Below, one piece after another: positions 49,478 to 60,142 of a DNA stretch of 64,000 bases. Source of the DNA: Gracilimonas sp034520725. GTDB lineage: Bacteria > Bacteroidota > Rhodothermia > Balneolales > Balneolaceae. The notes below the pieces were generated by a model. That model did not search any database, was not told where the DNA came from, and worked only from the letters and a program-made list of their open reading frames with translations. Each line of letters begins with the position of its first letter. Positions within the stretch are counted from its first letter, which is position 1. The position numbers and the translations under genes are program-made. The stretch is from assembly GCA_034520725.1 (NCBI GenBank), contig JAXHNH010000011.1, forward strand, positions 749,564-813,563, in the 5' to 3' direction.

Positions 49478-52317
49478 ATGAAATCACGCGTTTCCTCTAT
49501 TTTATCAGCTTTACTCGTTGTGGCCTTTTTGGTCTCCTCCTGCTCTCAACAACAGACCGAGTTTTCGGTCGACTACGAGAAATTCACGCTCGATAACGGA
49601 CTCGAAGTCATTTTCCATAAAGATGATTCCGATCCCGTTACAGCCGTGGCTCTCACCTTTCATGTGGGATCGGCCCGGGAGATCGAGGGCCGTACCGGTT
49701 TTGCTCATCTTTTTGAACATCTGTTATTCCTTGAATCAGAAAATTTGGGTAAAGGCGGGCTTGATGAAATGAGTTCACGCATTGGTGGTTCAGGTGCCAA
49801 CGGTTCAACCAGCCGTGACCGAACCAATTATTTCCAAACCGTTCCAAAGGATGCTCTTGAAGAAAATGATATGGGCTGAAGCCGACAAACTGGGATACTT
49901 CATAAACACGGTAACTGAAGATGTGTTAGCCAAAGAGAAACAAGTCGTAAAGAATGAAAAGCGTCAGGGTGTGGATAATCAACCTTACGGACATGCAAGC
50001 TATGTGATCGGTAAAAATTTGTATTCAGATGATCACCCCTACAGCTGGCAGGTTATCGGTTCACTTGAAGACCTGCAAAACGCTACTCTTCAGGATGTAA
50101 AGGATTTCTATAATCGCTGGTATGTACCAAATAATGCTACGCTGGTCATTGCCGGTGATTTTGATTCTGATCAAGCTAAAGAATGGGTTCAAAAATATTT
50201 TGATGAGATCCCGCGCGGTGATGAAATAGAACCACTGGCCGATCGACCTGCTTCCCTGGATGAAACTGGAAAACTGTATTACGAAGATAACTTTGCCCGC
50301 TTGCCCGAGCTACGGATGGTGTGGCCGGGAGTGGATCTATATCATGAAGATGCCTATGCCCTTGACATCCTGACTCAACTTCTTTCTGATGGGAAAAAAG
50401 CTCCACTTTATCAGGTATTGGTAGAGGAAGAAGAACTCACCTCAAATGTATTTATGCGGAATGGCAATTCTGAAATAGCCGGTGAAATATCGCTGATAAC
50501 CCGTGCTTATCCGGGCACCGATCTTAATAAGGTTGAATCGGCTGTTTTTGAGGCCTTCTCTCGATTTGAGGAAGAAGGTTTTACTGATGACGACTTGAAT
50601 CGCATCAAAGCCGGCATTGAGACAAATTTTTATAACGGCCTCTCAAGCGTTCTTGGAAAAGCTTTTCAACTTGCACAGTATAATATCTTTGCAGGCGATC
50701 CGGGTTATATTAACGAAGACATTCAGAAAACACTCGCTGTGAACAAGGAGGATGTAATGCGGGTATACGAGCACTACATCAAGGGTAAGCCGTTTGTTGC
50801 CACAAGCTTTGTACCTCAGGGACAAACCGATCTTATTTTAGACAACTCTGTTCAGGCTGAAGTTGAAGAAGAGCAGATCGTAGCTGCAGGCAGAGGTGAG
50901 GAGTTTGAACTTCCTGAAGAAACCGAATACCAAAGGACTCCCTCAAGCTTTGATCGCTCTGTAGAACCTCCTTACGGTGAAACTCCGGTTCCGGCTATTC
51001 CTGAAGTCTGGGAAACGGAACTGATCAACGGATTGAAGGTATATGGAATTGAAACAAATGAGCTGCCTCTCGTCGAATTTGAGATCACTTTAGACGGAGG
51101 GTTAATGCTTGAAGAGACTGAAAAAGTTGGGGTTTCCAACCTTATGGCAACCCTGATGACCAAAGGAACCGCTAACCAAACACCGGAAGAGCTGGAAGAA
51201 GCCATCGACCTGTTAGGTGCCAGTATCAATGTATATGCCGGCCAACAGTCATTGACGATCCGCGGTAATTCACTGGCCAGAAACTTTGAGGAAACCCTGG
51301 CACTGGTTGAGGAGATCATGCTGCAGCCACGCTGGGATGAACGCGAATTCGAACTGGCTAAACAGAGTACACTAAGTCAGATCGCTCAGCAAAGTGCCAA
51401 TCCAAACAGCATTGCTTCAAACACCTTCAACAAACTGCTTTACGGTGAAGACCATATTCTTTCATACAACTCCATTGGAACCACCAACACCGTGGAGAAG
51501 ATCACCCTTAATGACCTGAAAGCTTACTACAATAACTACTTTTCCCCATCAGTTGCGGATATGCATGTGGTAGGTGCCATAAGTGAAAATGACGTTGTTG
51601 CTTCTCTCTCAACTATTGAAGAAAATTGGGAAAACAAACCGGTTGATATCCCGGAATTCGATCTTCCTGATGCTCCGGAATCATCTACAGTCTATTTCTA
51701 TGATGTACCTGATGCCAAACAATCCGTATCTGCGTTTCGGTTACCTTGCCATGCCTGAAACCGATCCTGATTTCTACCGTGCAACCATTATGAATTATAA
51801 AATTGGTGGTGGTGGTTTTGCATCGCGACTGACACAAGAACTTCGCGAAGGTAAAGGCTACACCTATGGTATCAGATCCGGTTTTTCAGGTTCTGATATA
51901 GCCGGTCCATTTAGCATCTCAAGTGGTGTAAGGACTAACGTAACCTATGAGTCTGCAGCTCTTGTAAAAGAGATCCTGGAAGAATACCCTGAGACCTTTT
52001 CTGATGAAGACCTAGAAAACACCAAGAGCTACCTCATTAAAAGCTCTGCACGTCAATTTGAGACATCCGGTTCAAAGCTAAACATGTTATCAAATATCAG
52101 CTCTTACGGCTGGTCGCCTGATTACGTAAAGGAACGACAGGAAACGGTTCAAGCCATTACTAAAGAAGAAATTCAGGAACTTGCCAGAACCTATGCAAAT
52201 CCGAACAAAATGATCTGGCTGGTAGTTGGAGATGCCAAAACTCAGATGGATCGTCTTGAGCAGCTTGGATTTGGAGAACCTATTCTTGTCAATGAAAACT
52301 TTGAGGAAGGAAACTGA
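49478..52317 (+). CDS. M16 (insulinase) family metalloprotease lipoprotein, two frameshifts
   Basis: About 945 residues in three frames. The start is MKSRVSS at 49478, which gives a lipoprotein signal (VAFLVSSC); the frame is open 11 codons further upstream. The zinc motif HxxEH is HLFEHLLF, with the distal Glu in the next frame around EKQVVKNEKRQG. Two M16 repeats: active (first half) and inactive, with the R/Y-type C-terminal pair in ELREGKGYTYGIRSGF. Breaks lie near 49865 and 51735. It probably degrades peptides in the periplasm, like other two-domain M16 proteins. Confidence 0.88.
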
Positions 52318-52362
52318 AAGATTATTAGACATCGGATATGAGATATAATCAAACGTCTTTTC

Positions 52363-53157
52363 CTAATATCCGATATAAGATTCTCCGGCCTGTAATTCCC
52401 TGATGCCCTTTCGGGTTGCAAATTGAACCGGAATAGAAATAAATCCGCCTCCCCGTTTTGCTTTTTTAACCACAAAATGAAGATGAGGTCCGGTGGCAAA
52501 GCCGGTAGCTCCTGAATATCCTATGAGCTGACCCATTCGTACATTTTGTCCCAATTGCACATTTACTCCTCGGTGTTTCAGGTGCGAGTAATCAGCGAAA
52601 GTGCCGTCATCATGCATTACAGTTATGAAATTTGCGTATTCCATAAACTCTGCGGTTGGTCCACCTTTTGAATTACCTCCCTCCATCATAACCACTTTAC
52701 CGTGGCGGGCAGCATATATTGGTGTGCCTTCGGGCATCGCGAAATCGAGGGCATGCGGCAATTCGCCCTGATGAGAAAATGCCCCGTTAAAACCTTGGGT
52801 AAGCAAATACTCCTCACCGATCGGAAATGGTAACCGATAAGCAAAAGAATCATTATGCCTGACATTAATATTTCCCATATAATACCGGTATTGGGAGCTG
52901 TAATCCCACCCGGCTGCAAGATTTGAGTATTCAAAATCCATTAGTTTTTGATCCGCATTGGGTTTAAGCACCTGCACAAGGGGTAGACCTTTGCTTGGAT
53001 TCAGGTTTTCATACTCCACCATATACTCCAGGGTAACCGGATACTGATTTGAATTCTTAGCGTAGATCTCGATCCCGGTCTCAGTTTCAATTCGGTAAAC
53101 ATTGACCGAACTGTTATCTTGAGTCAAACCGGCAGTCATTAAGATCAAAAGGAACAA
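52363..53157 (-). CDS. M23 family metallopeptidase
   Basis: 264 residues. A short signal (MFLLILMTAGLTQ), a beta-rich N-terminal domain, and the LytM/M23 domain: GAFSHQGELPHALDFAMPEGTPIYAARHG with the zinc His and Asp, and GPHLHFVV with the HxH pair. It hydrolyses peptidoglycan crosslinks in active relatives. Convergent with the M16 gene; an imperfect inverted repeat (ATCGGATAT/ATATCCGAT) in the 45-nt gap may terminate both. Confidence 0.88.
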   Translation of the reverse strand: MFLLILMTAGLTQDNSSVNVYRIETETGIEIYAKNSNQYPVTLEYMVEYENLNPSKGLPLVQVLKPNADQKLMDFEYSNLAAGWDYSSQYRYYMGNINVRHNDSFAYRLPFPIGEEYLLTQGFNGAFSHQGELPHALDFAMPEGTPIYAARHGKVVMMEGGNSKGGPTAEFMEYANFITVMHDDGTFADYSHLKHRGVNVQLGQNVRMGQLIGYSGATGFATGPHLHFVVKKAKRGGGFISIPVQFATRKGIRELQAGESYIGY

Positions 53158-53227
53158 AATGATTTCATACGAATTTCTTTTTGTAAAGGGCTCTTGAACA
53201 ATATCGATAAAAAAGATATCATCTTAA

Positions 53228-53827
53228 ATGGAATTAACGCTAATTCAAATTCTTCTGCTATTAGGGGCCGCCGTCGATCAGGATTCGGATGATTCTGAGA
53301 TCTATCTCAGAATTAAGAATGGAGACCAAAAAGCTTTTAAAACCTTCTTTGAGAATCATCATGATGAGTTGTTTCGCTATCTCAAGCAAAAAGGACTGGC
53401 TAAAGAAGCCGCCGAAGATCTGATACAGAAAGCCTTTATTTATATCTGGGAAAACCGGGACGGTATTGACGAAACAAGATCTCTGCGAGCCTATCTGTTT
53501 CGTATCGCCTATACAAGAATGCTAAACCTGTTCCGCGATCATTCCAAGTTCGACAAAAATCAGGAAGTTCCTGATCTGGCTGAGGCTAACAATTCGGCCG
53601 ATGAGCCTCTCAATCGCAAAGAATTAAACCGGACCATCGAAAAAGCCATCTCATCAATGCCAGAGAAAAGACAGGAAGTTTTCAGGTTATGTTTTCTTCA
53701 AGAGTTCACCTATAAAGAAGCCGCCGAAACTCTGGAGGTGTCCGTCAAGACCATTGAAAACCATATGGGACTGGCTTTAAAAGACCTTCGCTCCTCTCTT
53801 TCTCAGGTAGCCAAAGATTATTTATAA
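53228..53827 (+). CDS. FecI-type ECF RNA polymerase sigma factor
   Basis: 199 residues. Region 2: IKNGDQKAFKTFFENHHDELFRYLK, AAEDLIQKAFIYIWENRD; region 4: LNRTIEKAISSMPEKRQEVFRLCFLQEFTYKEAAETLEVSVKTIENHM. It heads a locus with two lipoproteins, FecR and a TonB receptor: the cell-surface signalling arrangement in which FecR relays receptor occupancy to the sigma factor. Two identical-spacing promoters downstream are its likely targets; none is seen in front of its own gene. An alternative start lies at 53281 or later. Confidence 0.9.
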   Translation: MELTLIQILLLLGAAVDQDSDDSEIYLRIKNGDQKAFKTFFENHHDELFRYLKQKGLAKEAAEDLIQKAFIYIWENRDGIDETRSLRAYLFRIAYTRMLNLFRDHSKFDKNQEVPDLAEANNSADEPLNRKELNRTIEKAISSMPEKRQEVFRLCFLQEFTYKEAAETLEVSVKTIENHMGLALKDLRSSLSQVAKDYL

Positions 53828-53835
53828 TTTCTTTT

Positions 53836-53862
53836 AGGGGTACTCCTCCTTTTGTGTGTAAT
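53836..53862 (+). promoter_or_regulatory. FecI-type promoter, copy 1
   Basis: AGGGGT at 53836-53841, 15 nt, TGTAAT (followed by AA) at 53857-53862. Same elements and spacing as copy 2 at 54761-54787, each upstream of an Asp-tailed lipoprotein gene. Confidence 0.65.
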
Positions 53863-53930
53863 AAGGGTGAATACAAGACAGTTGGAAGCTGTTTACTTAA
53901 CCAAATAATTACACCAAAAGGAACAATACA

Positions 53931-54653
53931 ATGTATTTATCAAGACTGTTTAAACCTCTAACTTTTTTATTCGCGGCCCTGCTTATAACAACCGGTTGCG
54001 ATCTCGCAAATTCCGGGAATGACGGTCCTAAAGATGTATCCGTTAAAATGCAGATCAACACAAATTCTACAGCTGCTAAATTTAAAGCTGTAAATCTCGA
54101 TTCCCTGACTGAGATCAAATTTCTGGTTGAAGAACTGGAACTCGAAAGCGTATCTGATGACTCAGCCGATTTTGAAGTTGAAGATCTGATTGTAAACCTT
54201 CCTTTAGACGGAAGTGCCATTCAATTGACCTCACAAAATATCCCTATTGGACTCTATGATGAGTTTGAGATGGAGATCGAAAATGATGACGATGGAAATG
54301 ACGTTAATGACCCTGATTTTATTAATGAAGGCGATGAAAACGGCTATTCAATGGTGATCAAAGGCTCTTATAATGGTGCAGATTTCATGTTCAGAACCGA
54401 TACTGATTTTGAGATCGAAATGGATCTGAATCCACCATTGGAGATCAGTGAAACAAGTGGTTCTCCTTCTGTAGCTATTAATATTGACCCTTCCGGATGG
54501 TTCGTAGACTCAAATGGAAACGCACTTGATCCGAACGACCCTGCCAGCAAAGAGATCATCGAGGATAACATCAAAAACTCTTTTGACGCAGAAGGCGATG
54601 ATGATGATAATGATGACAACGATGACGATGACGACGACGATAGTGACGACTAA
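53931..54653 (+). CDS. DUF4382-like lipoprotein with poly-Asp tail
   Basis: 240 residues. Lipoprotein signal (ALLITTGC, Cys23), then a beta-sandwich-like domain with the pattern of DUF4382 proteins (TEIKFLVEELELES, DLIVNLPLDGSAIQL, IPIGLYDEFEMEIE, YSMVIKGSYNGADFMF). The last 20 or so residues are almost all Asp with Asn and Ser. The whole protein is strongly acidic. Function unknown; a surface metal-binding role is inference from the tail and the receptor next door. It has its own FecI-type promoter and terminator. Confidence 0.75.
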   Translation: MYLSRLFKPLTFLFAALLITTGCDLANSGNDGPKDVSVKMQINTNSTAAKFKAVNLDSLTEIKFLVEELELESVSDDSADFEVEDLIVNLPLDGSAIQLTSQNIPIGLYDEFEMEIENDDDGNDVNDPDFINEGDENGYSMVIKGSYNGADFMFRTDTDFEIEMDLNPPLEISETSGSPSVAINIDPSGWFVDSNGNALDPNDPASKEIIEDNIKNSFDAEGDDDDNDDNDDDDDDDSDD

Positions 54654-54691
54654 TTACCCTACGATTACTAAAACATAACACTACCCAATCA

Positions 54692-54730
54692 AACCCTGCC
54701 ATCTGAACCATGGCAGGGTTTTTATTTTTT
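54692..54730 (+). terminator. rho-independent terminator
   Basis: 11-bp stem AACCCTGCCAT/ATGGCAGGGTT, 7-nt loop, then TTTATTTTTT. Ends the first lipoprotein transcript. Confidence 0.9.
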
Positions 54731-54760
54731 ATTAAAAGAAAAACTTTTATACCATTGATT

Positions 54761-54787
54761 AGGGGTTCATGCTGTTTGATGTGTAAT
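54761..54787 (+). promoter_or_regulatory. FecI-type promoter, copy 2
   Basis: AGGGGT at 54761-54766, 15 nt, TGTAAT (followed by AA) at 54782-54787. It drives the second lipoprotein gene and possibly fecR and the receptor. Confidence 0.65.
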
Positions 54788-54818
54788 AACAGTGAACACC
54801 TACAACAAATATCGAATT

Positions 54819-56075
54819 ATGAAAACACTAATTAATAATCTCACCAAAGCCACCGGGTTTTTTCTTGCCTCAGCTTTGATCTTCTCTGCCTGTAGCCTCG
54901 GAGATGTTTCAAGTGATATCAACAACAATGAATTGACTCCGGAAGAACTGGAAGCGGCCAGCCAGATCATGGGTCAGGCTCTTTCTGATGATAATGATGG
55001 CATATTCTCAAGTTTGAACGACGCACTCGCAACGGTTTCAAGCGACGGATTTTCTTCTGGAAATAATGCCTTAAAAGACGATGATGACGACGACGATGAA
55101 TACTCTGGTCGTGGCAATGAACGCAATTTCAGCTATGAATACGATCCTGCTACCGGAACCCACACCCTGAGTTTTGAACGAAGCGTGGTAAAACCGAATT
55201 TTGAAAAAAACATGTCGGCTTTGCTTACCTATGTATTCACCGATAATGATGATCAGTTTATTGCGATGCCACGAGTAAATCGCGAGCGTATCGAAAATAT
55301 AGAGTTCACTGCAAACAGAACCGGTGATATGACCAGTAATTTCAGATCCTCTGATTTTAACCGATCCGATACCCTGGCCATCACGGGGATCAGCAGTGCT
55401 ACCTCAGTACTTACTTTGAATGGCAAGCATAATGGCAATGGGTCAATAACCGGCGTTCGTAAGAATGGCGATACCTTTGAGCGGTCATTCGTAAATGAGA
55501 TCAACCTGCTGGATATTCAGATCAACAAAGATACAGTGGCCTATTACGGTTCACTGGAACAAGGCGTAACAGGTACATTGACTTACGAGATGAGCTTGTA
55601 CAAGAACACCAACGGTGATGAATCAACCAAAACTGTATCAGGAACTATTGAAATGGACGGTGACGGTACAGCTCTTTTACGATTCGAGAACTTCCCTAAA
55701 CTATTCAAAGTTAATTTAAAAACTGGTTTCGTTACTGATGATGAAGATGAAATGGAAGCGATCGTCAGTGAAGTGGATACCGTAGAAAGAACGGTCTTAC
55801 TCAGCAATGATATTCTAGTGATTATCACCGGCCGAACCGAAGTGGAAGGCGATGAAGGTATCGAAACCCTCGAAGAAGTTGCCGCAGCTCTTGCAGCCGG
55901 AACTACAGTTTACGCTGATGTTGAAGGTTATCTAAGTCCTCAGGATGACACACGATTCATAGCCGATGAGATCGAGTTCGAATATGAGGATGATGATGAC
56001 GGTGAGGACAGTGACGATGACGACGATGATAACAACAGCGATGATGATGACGATGATAACGATGACGACAGTTAA
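54819..56075 (+). CDS. DUF5666-like lipoprotein with poly-Asp segments
   Basis: 418 residues from the ATG at 54819. I chose it over the open frame from 54792 because the latter lies at the expected transcription start of the promoter at 54761-54787, and the shorter form gives a clean lipoprotein signal (ASALIFSAC). A run of Asp (DDDDDDEYSGRG) lies near residue 90, and the C-terminus is another long Asp/Asn/Ser tail. The domain before the tail (EVDTVERTVLL ... TVYADVEGYL) resembles DUF5666 beta-barrels. Function unknown; co-regulated with the other acidic lipoprotein. Confidence 0.72.
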   Translation: MKTLINNLTKATGFFLASALIFSACSLGDVSSDINNNELTPEELEAASQIMGQALSDDNDGIFSSLNDALATVSSDGFSSGNNALKDDDDDDDEYSGRGNERNFSYEYDPATGTHTLSFERSVVKPNFEKNMSALLTYVFTDNDDQFIAMPRVNRERIENIEFTANRTGDMTSNFRSSDFNRSDTLAITGISSATSVLTLNGKHNGNGSITGVRKNGDTFERSFVNEINLLDIQINKDTVAYYGSLEQGVTGTLTYEMSLYKNTNGDESTKTVSGTIEMDGDGTALLRFENFPKLFKVNLKTGFVTDDEDEMEAIVSEVDTVERTVLLSNDILVIITGRTEVEGDEGIETLEEVAAALAAGTTVYADVEGYLSPQDDTRFIADEIEFEYEDDDDGEDSDDDDDDNNSDDDDDDNDDDS

Positions 56076-56094
56076 TCAATAAGAACTCAACTAT

Positions 56095-56119
56095 ACCGGG
56101 TAAGTAACCCTTACCCGGT
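56095..56119 (+). promoter_or_regulatory. hairpin directly before fecR
   Basis: 10-bp stem ACCGGGTAAG/CTTACCCGGT with a 5-nt loop, then TTATTTCT and the fecR ATG at 56127. It could be a partial terminator that lowers fecR/receptor expression relative to the lipoprotein, and it occupies the space where the ribosome-binding site should be. Confidence 0.6.
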
Positions 56120-56126
56120 TATTTCT

Positions 56127-57104
56127 ATGGCAAACGAAAACAACATATTACCACCAAACGACCCCGATCTTCTTCTGGCTAAAAGAATTGGAGATGTTTT
56201 ACCTGATCTTAAGACCTTAGATACTGAAAAGGATTCTTTTCTCAATGATCTTTTCAATTACAAGAGATCTGTTGAAGAAAGAAATATGGAGACTATCAAT
56301 TCCGTTGACCTTTGGGATTCCATAGAAACCAGGATCAATGAATCAGGTTCAGAATCCATAAAGGGAAGGATCCTGAATTTTACACCTGCTATCAGACGCT
56401 TTGCCATTGCAGCTTCTATCCTTATTGCAGCCATTGTTGGAAGCTTCTTACTTCAGGATCAAGCTCAGCCAACCCTTATTGGTGAAAGCTTTGCCTCCAT
56501 CTCAGAAGTTGCCCTGACAGACGGTTCAACCGTTAGCCTCCGCCCTTATTCTAAGATCTATCTTTTAAAAGAAAGCGAGTCTGAAATGTCATACAAACTG
56601 GAAGGCGAGGCTTATTTTGATATAACCTCAGATCCTCAGAGAATATTTTCGGTTGTAACCGATCAATCCAAAGTTCAGGTGCTAGGTACAAAATTTATTT
56701 TGAGCGAATGGGGTAATACTGCTAACGTATATCTTGAAGAGGGACAAATAAAATTTGAGTCTTTAAGATCAGGCAGTTTTGTTGTTCTTGAACCGGGACA
56801 ATCTTCCATAATTGATGTAAATGCGGTTTCACCTGAAGTTACTGTGAAAGATCCTGAGGTCTTCACGGACTGGTTGACCAACGAATTAACTTTCAATAAT
56901 GACCGTGTTCGTGATATCTTCAATGAGCTCGAACAACATTTCAACATCCGTATTCAGGGACCTGATTCCATAGAAAATGAAACTCTCAGCGGCTCCATTG
57001 AGTTAGATGAAATTGATGCTGTACTTCGGGACTTTGAACTAGTGCTGGGTGGCAGCTTTACCAGGACTGACAGTAATACCTATGAGTTTAACGCTGAATC
57101 TTGA
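56127..57104 (+). CDS. FecR family anti-sigma/signal transducer
   Basis: 325 residues. The N-terminal cytoplasmic part (1-90) would hold the sigma factor, a transmembrane helix is at about 92-110 (FAIAASILIAAIVGSFLL), then the periplasmic FecR domain (TDGSTVSLRPYSKIYLL, EGEAYFDI, VLGTKFILSEW, VYLEEGQIKFES) and a DUF4974 C-terminal domain (LTFNNDRVRDIFNELEQHFNIRI). It passes the receptor's signal to the FecI sigma. The receptor gene starts 4 nt after its stop. Confidence 0.92.
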   Translation: MANENNILPPNDPDLLLAKRIGDVLPDLKTLDTEKDSFLNDLFNYKRSVEERNMETINSVDLWDSIETRINESGSESIKGRILNFTPAIRRFAIAASILIAAIVGSFLLQDQAQPTLIGESFASISEVALTDGSTVSLRPYSKIYLLKESESEMSYKLEGEAYFDITSDPQRIFSVVTDQSKVQVLGTKFILSEWGNTANVYLEEGQIKFESLRSGSFVVLEPGQSSIIDVNAVSPEVTVKDPEVFTDWLTNELTFNNDRVRDIFNELEQHFNIRIQGPDSIENETLSGSIELDEIDAVLRDFELVLGGSFTRTDSNTYEFNAES

Positions 57105-57107
57105 TCA

Positions 57108-59750
57108 ATGATCAAAAATTTTATCCGGTCGATATTTTTTGGGGTTTTTCTGGCAGGTATTTCATCCCCTGTTCTTGCTGCAATATTCGTTTCAGGCTGA
57201 ACCTCTGATCGATGTTATACACACTCTCGAAAAGGAAACAGATTACCGGTTCCTGTACCGGGAGTCTCAGATCGCTGAAATCAGTATCACACTTGATACT
57301 GATCAAACCAATTTTATTCAAGATCTTGAGGCAGAACTAACTTTTTATCAGATCGCTATTGAATCTGATGACCAGCGAAAGCAGATCGTTTTGTACCGCA
57401 AAAAAGATAGTAATACACCTACATTGACTATTAGTGGACAGGTTGTGGATGGAGAATCCGGTGAGCGTCTGCCCTATGCCACTCTCTTCTGGAAGGCCGA
57501 TGGGAAAACCTATGGAGTAGCTAGTAACTCATCAGGTGTATTCAATATTAATACCTCAGTGCGAAGTCCTGATTTCATGCTTCAAAGTTCTTACCTCGGT
57601 TACGAAAGCAATGAAATCAAACTCGACCTTAGGGAAGGATTTTCATTTGAAGACGTGACCATGCGGCTCACTCCAACTGCCGTTAAGGGTCAGGATATCG
57701 TGATCACAGGATTCAATTATCCCTCAAGCTCAGATAGCATCTATCGGAATTTTATAAATACCGGTGTCCTGAGTCCCTTTGGAGAAAATAACACCGCCCG
57801 AGCCTTGCAATCACTTCCATCGGTCTCCAACGGTCCGGCCGTGAATAATGGCATCACTGTTCGGGGAAGTTCACCTGATGCCACCCAGATCCTCCTTGAT
57901 GGGATCACGATCTACAACCAAAGTCACCTGTTTGGATTACTTGACAGTTTTAACCCCAATGCTTTGCAAACCTCGGGTTTTTTCTACGATGTAACACCGG
58001 CTCAGTTTCCATCTTCACCCGGAGGTACGCTTTCCATGCTGACCAAGTCCGGTTCCCTGAATCATTTCGGGGCTTCAGCAGGCCTCAGTAACACGGCATT
58101 CAATACCACAGTTGAGGGGCCACTTCGATCCGGCCACAGCAGTTTTCTCTTCTCCGGGGAGAGCATCAACAATGAACGTGGTAGATTGGCTGGGAAACAA
58201 TGACTTGATTGCCTATGGGTTAAATATAGATCGACCCAGTGAGGTTATGGCTGATAACCTGACCGACTTACAATCAAGGCTTGTAACCCCCGGTGAATAC
58301 GATGCGCTTTTTTATGATCTGCATGGTAAACTATATTTTGAGAGAAAGAATGGAGGCAGACTTACCCTTGGAGCCTACTATGGCGCTGATAACGTTTCAC
58401 AGGAAGCAGAGCGACTGGTTCGGCGGTTCAACCCTAATAATCCTTTGGATCGTTTCAGCCTTCAGAATGTTGAGACTCTTAATAAGTGGGGTAATTTTAG
58501 CTCCAGTATATCCTATAAAACACCGATCTCATCAAGACTTTACAGTCAAACCCTGGCGGCCGTCAGTATTTATAATACAGAATTCAGTAAAGATGATTTT
58601 GTGTACAACAGGGTTGATTCCGGAGGCACCAATGTGCAGGTTTTTACCTTTCCCCTGGAGAATAAAAGCGTATTTAATGAGATCAAATTTGATCAAAGTT
58701 TTGACCTGAGCTTGCCCTCCGGGTTCTGGACTTTTGGGGCTACTTACCAATATTTCACCGGCGAATACTTCGAGGAATCTTTTGATCGACCCGGATTTCT
58801 GAATGAGTTCCAAACCAGCCTGATCGATGTTTACGGGCAGTTAGATCACACCAGATGGGATCTTATAAATATATACATAGGAAGCCGGTTTCATTACTAT
58901 ACGGACGTTTCCAAAGTTTACTTCTCCCCTAGAGTAAAGCTGAAGATATTTGATAATCGCCCCCTATCCTTTGGAATGGGTTACAGTAAGAATTATCAGT
59001 TCTCGCATCGGCTGTCTTTCTACAATGTGAGGTAGTCCTGATATCTGGGTAGTCAGTACAGATCAGCAGCCACCAACATCATCCGATTATTATACCGCCG
59101 GAATGTATCTCCGTTTAGGTTCGAGGGCTTTACTTCAGATCGAGGGATATTACAAATCGCTTGATAACGCACGACTATTTGAGATCAACTCTCAAACCCT
59201 CACCAATAGTTTTGATGCCCTGCCATGGCTTTACGATAATGATGGAACTTCGAAAGGCATTGAGTTCATGCTTAGGAATTATCTAGGACCCGTGACCCTC
59301 ACGAATTCATACACATTATCTGAAGCAACCTTCAGTAACCCCGAGATCCTGAACGGTGAAGAGTTCTATGCTCAGTGGGATCAGACTCACAGTTTTACCA
59401 GCTCTGCTGAGATCAATATCACATCCGGTTTAACCACATTTTTGAGCTTCAATTACGCCTCCGGCTCGCCAAACCGGCTGTACTTTTTACAGGTTGAAAA
59501 TGAGGAACGTCTCTCCGATTATCAGCGACTGGATGCCGGCCTTGAATATTCAGGATCAATCGGAAGCACTGAAATTGAACTCAAAGCTTCAGTATTTAAT
59601 GTTCTGGACAAAAATAACACCTGGTATCGCGAGCTGAATCTGGTAATTGACACCTCGGTTCCACAGAATCAGCGGCGACTAACTTCCCAGCCAGTGGATG
59701 TCTATGACCTGGGCTTTCAACCCTCCTTCAGTGCTCAGATCTGGTTCTGA
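57108..59750 (+). CDS. TonB-dependent receptor with STN signalling domain, frameshifted
   Basis: About 880 residues. Start ATG at 57108 gives a signal peptide (IFFGVFLAGISSPVLA); a frame break near 57190 separates it from the STN domain (LIDVIHTLEKETDYRFLYRE, about 30-85). Next come a carboxypeptidase-like beta domain (TISGQVVDGESGERLPYATLF), the plug (ALQSLPSVSNGPAVNNGITVRG) and the beta-barrel, which ends FSAQIWF. Further breaks lie near 58180 and 59030. The STN domain is what binds FecR in signalling receptors. Ligand unknown. Confidence 0.88.
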
Positions 59751-60142
59751 TCAGGCCCTGAAATAACCGCATCCACTTCCATTTCCACGATCAGGTCAGG
59801 ATGAATGAGCTTACTTACTTCAACGAGCGTGGCTGCCGGTTTTATAGATCCGAAAAACTCCTCATGAGCTTTGCCAAAAGATTCCCAATCTTCGATATTG
59901 GTAACAAATATTCGTGTTCTAACTACATTTTCCAGTGATGCTCCGGCCTTAGAAAGGGCTTTTTCAATATTTTTGATGCACTGAACTGTTTGAGTATACA
60001 GGTCACCTTTTCCCACCACATTACCCTGTTCATCCACAGCTGTGGTACCGGATATATAGATCTGATCACCTACACGAACCGCCCGGCTGTAACCTACCAA
60101 GTCTTCCCACTTTGCTCCTGAACTGTAATTCCGCCTCTTCAT
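59735..60142 (-). CDS. RidA family protein
   Basis: 135 residues. VGYSRAVRVGDQIYISGTTAVDEQGN at the start and VVRTRIFVTNIEDW plus the IHPDLIVEMEVDAV end are typical of RidA/YjgF; Arg in RTRIFV is the conserved carboxylate-binding residue. RidA deaminates reactive enamines from PLP enzymes. It overlaps the receptor's 3' end by 16 nt and follows the M20 peptidase gene directly. Confidence 0.9.
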   Translation of the reverse strand: MKRRNYSSGAKWEDLVGYSRAVRVGDQIYISGTTAVDEQGNVVGKGDLYTQTVQCIKNIEKALSKAGASLENVVRTRIFVTNIEDWESFGKAHEEFFGSIKPAATLVEVSKLIHPDLIVEMEVDAVISGPDQNQI

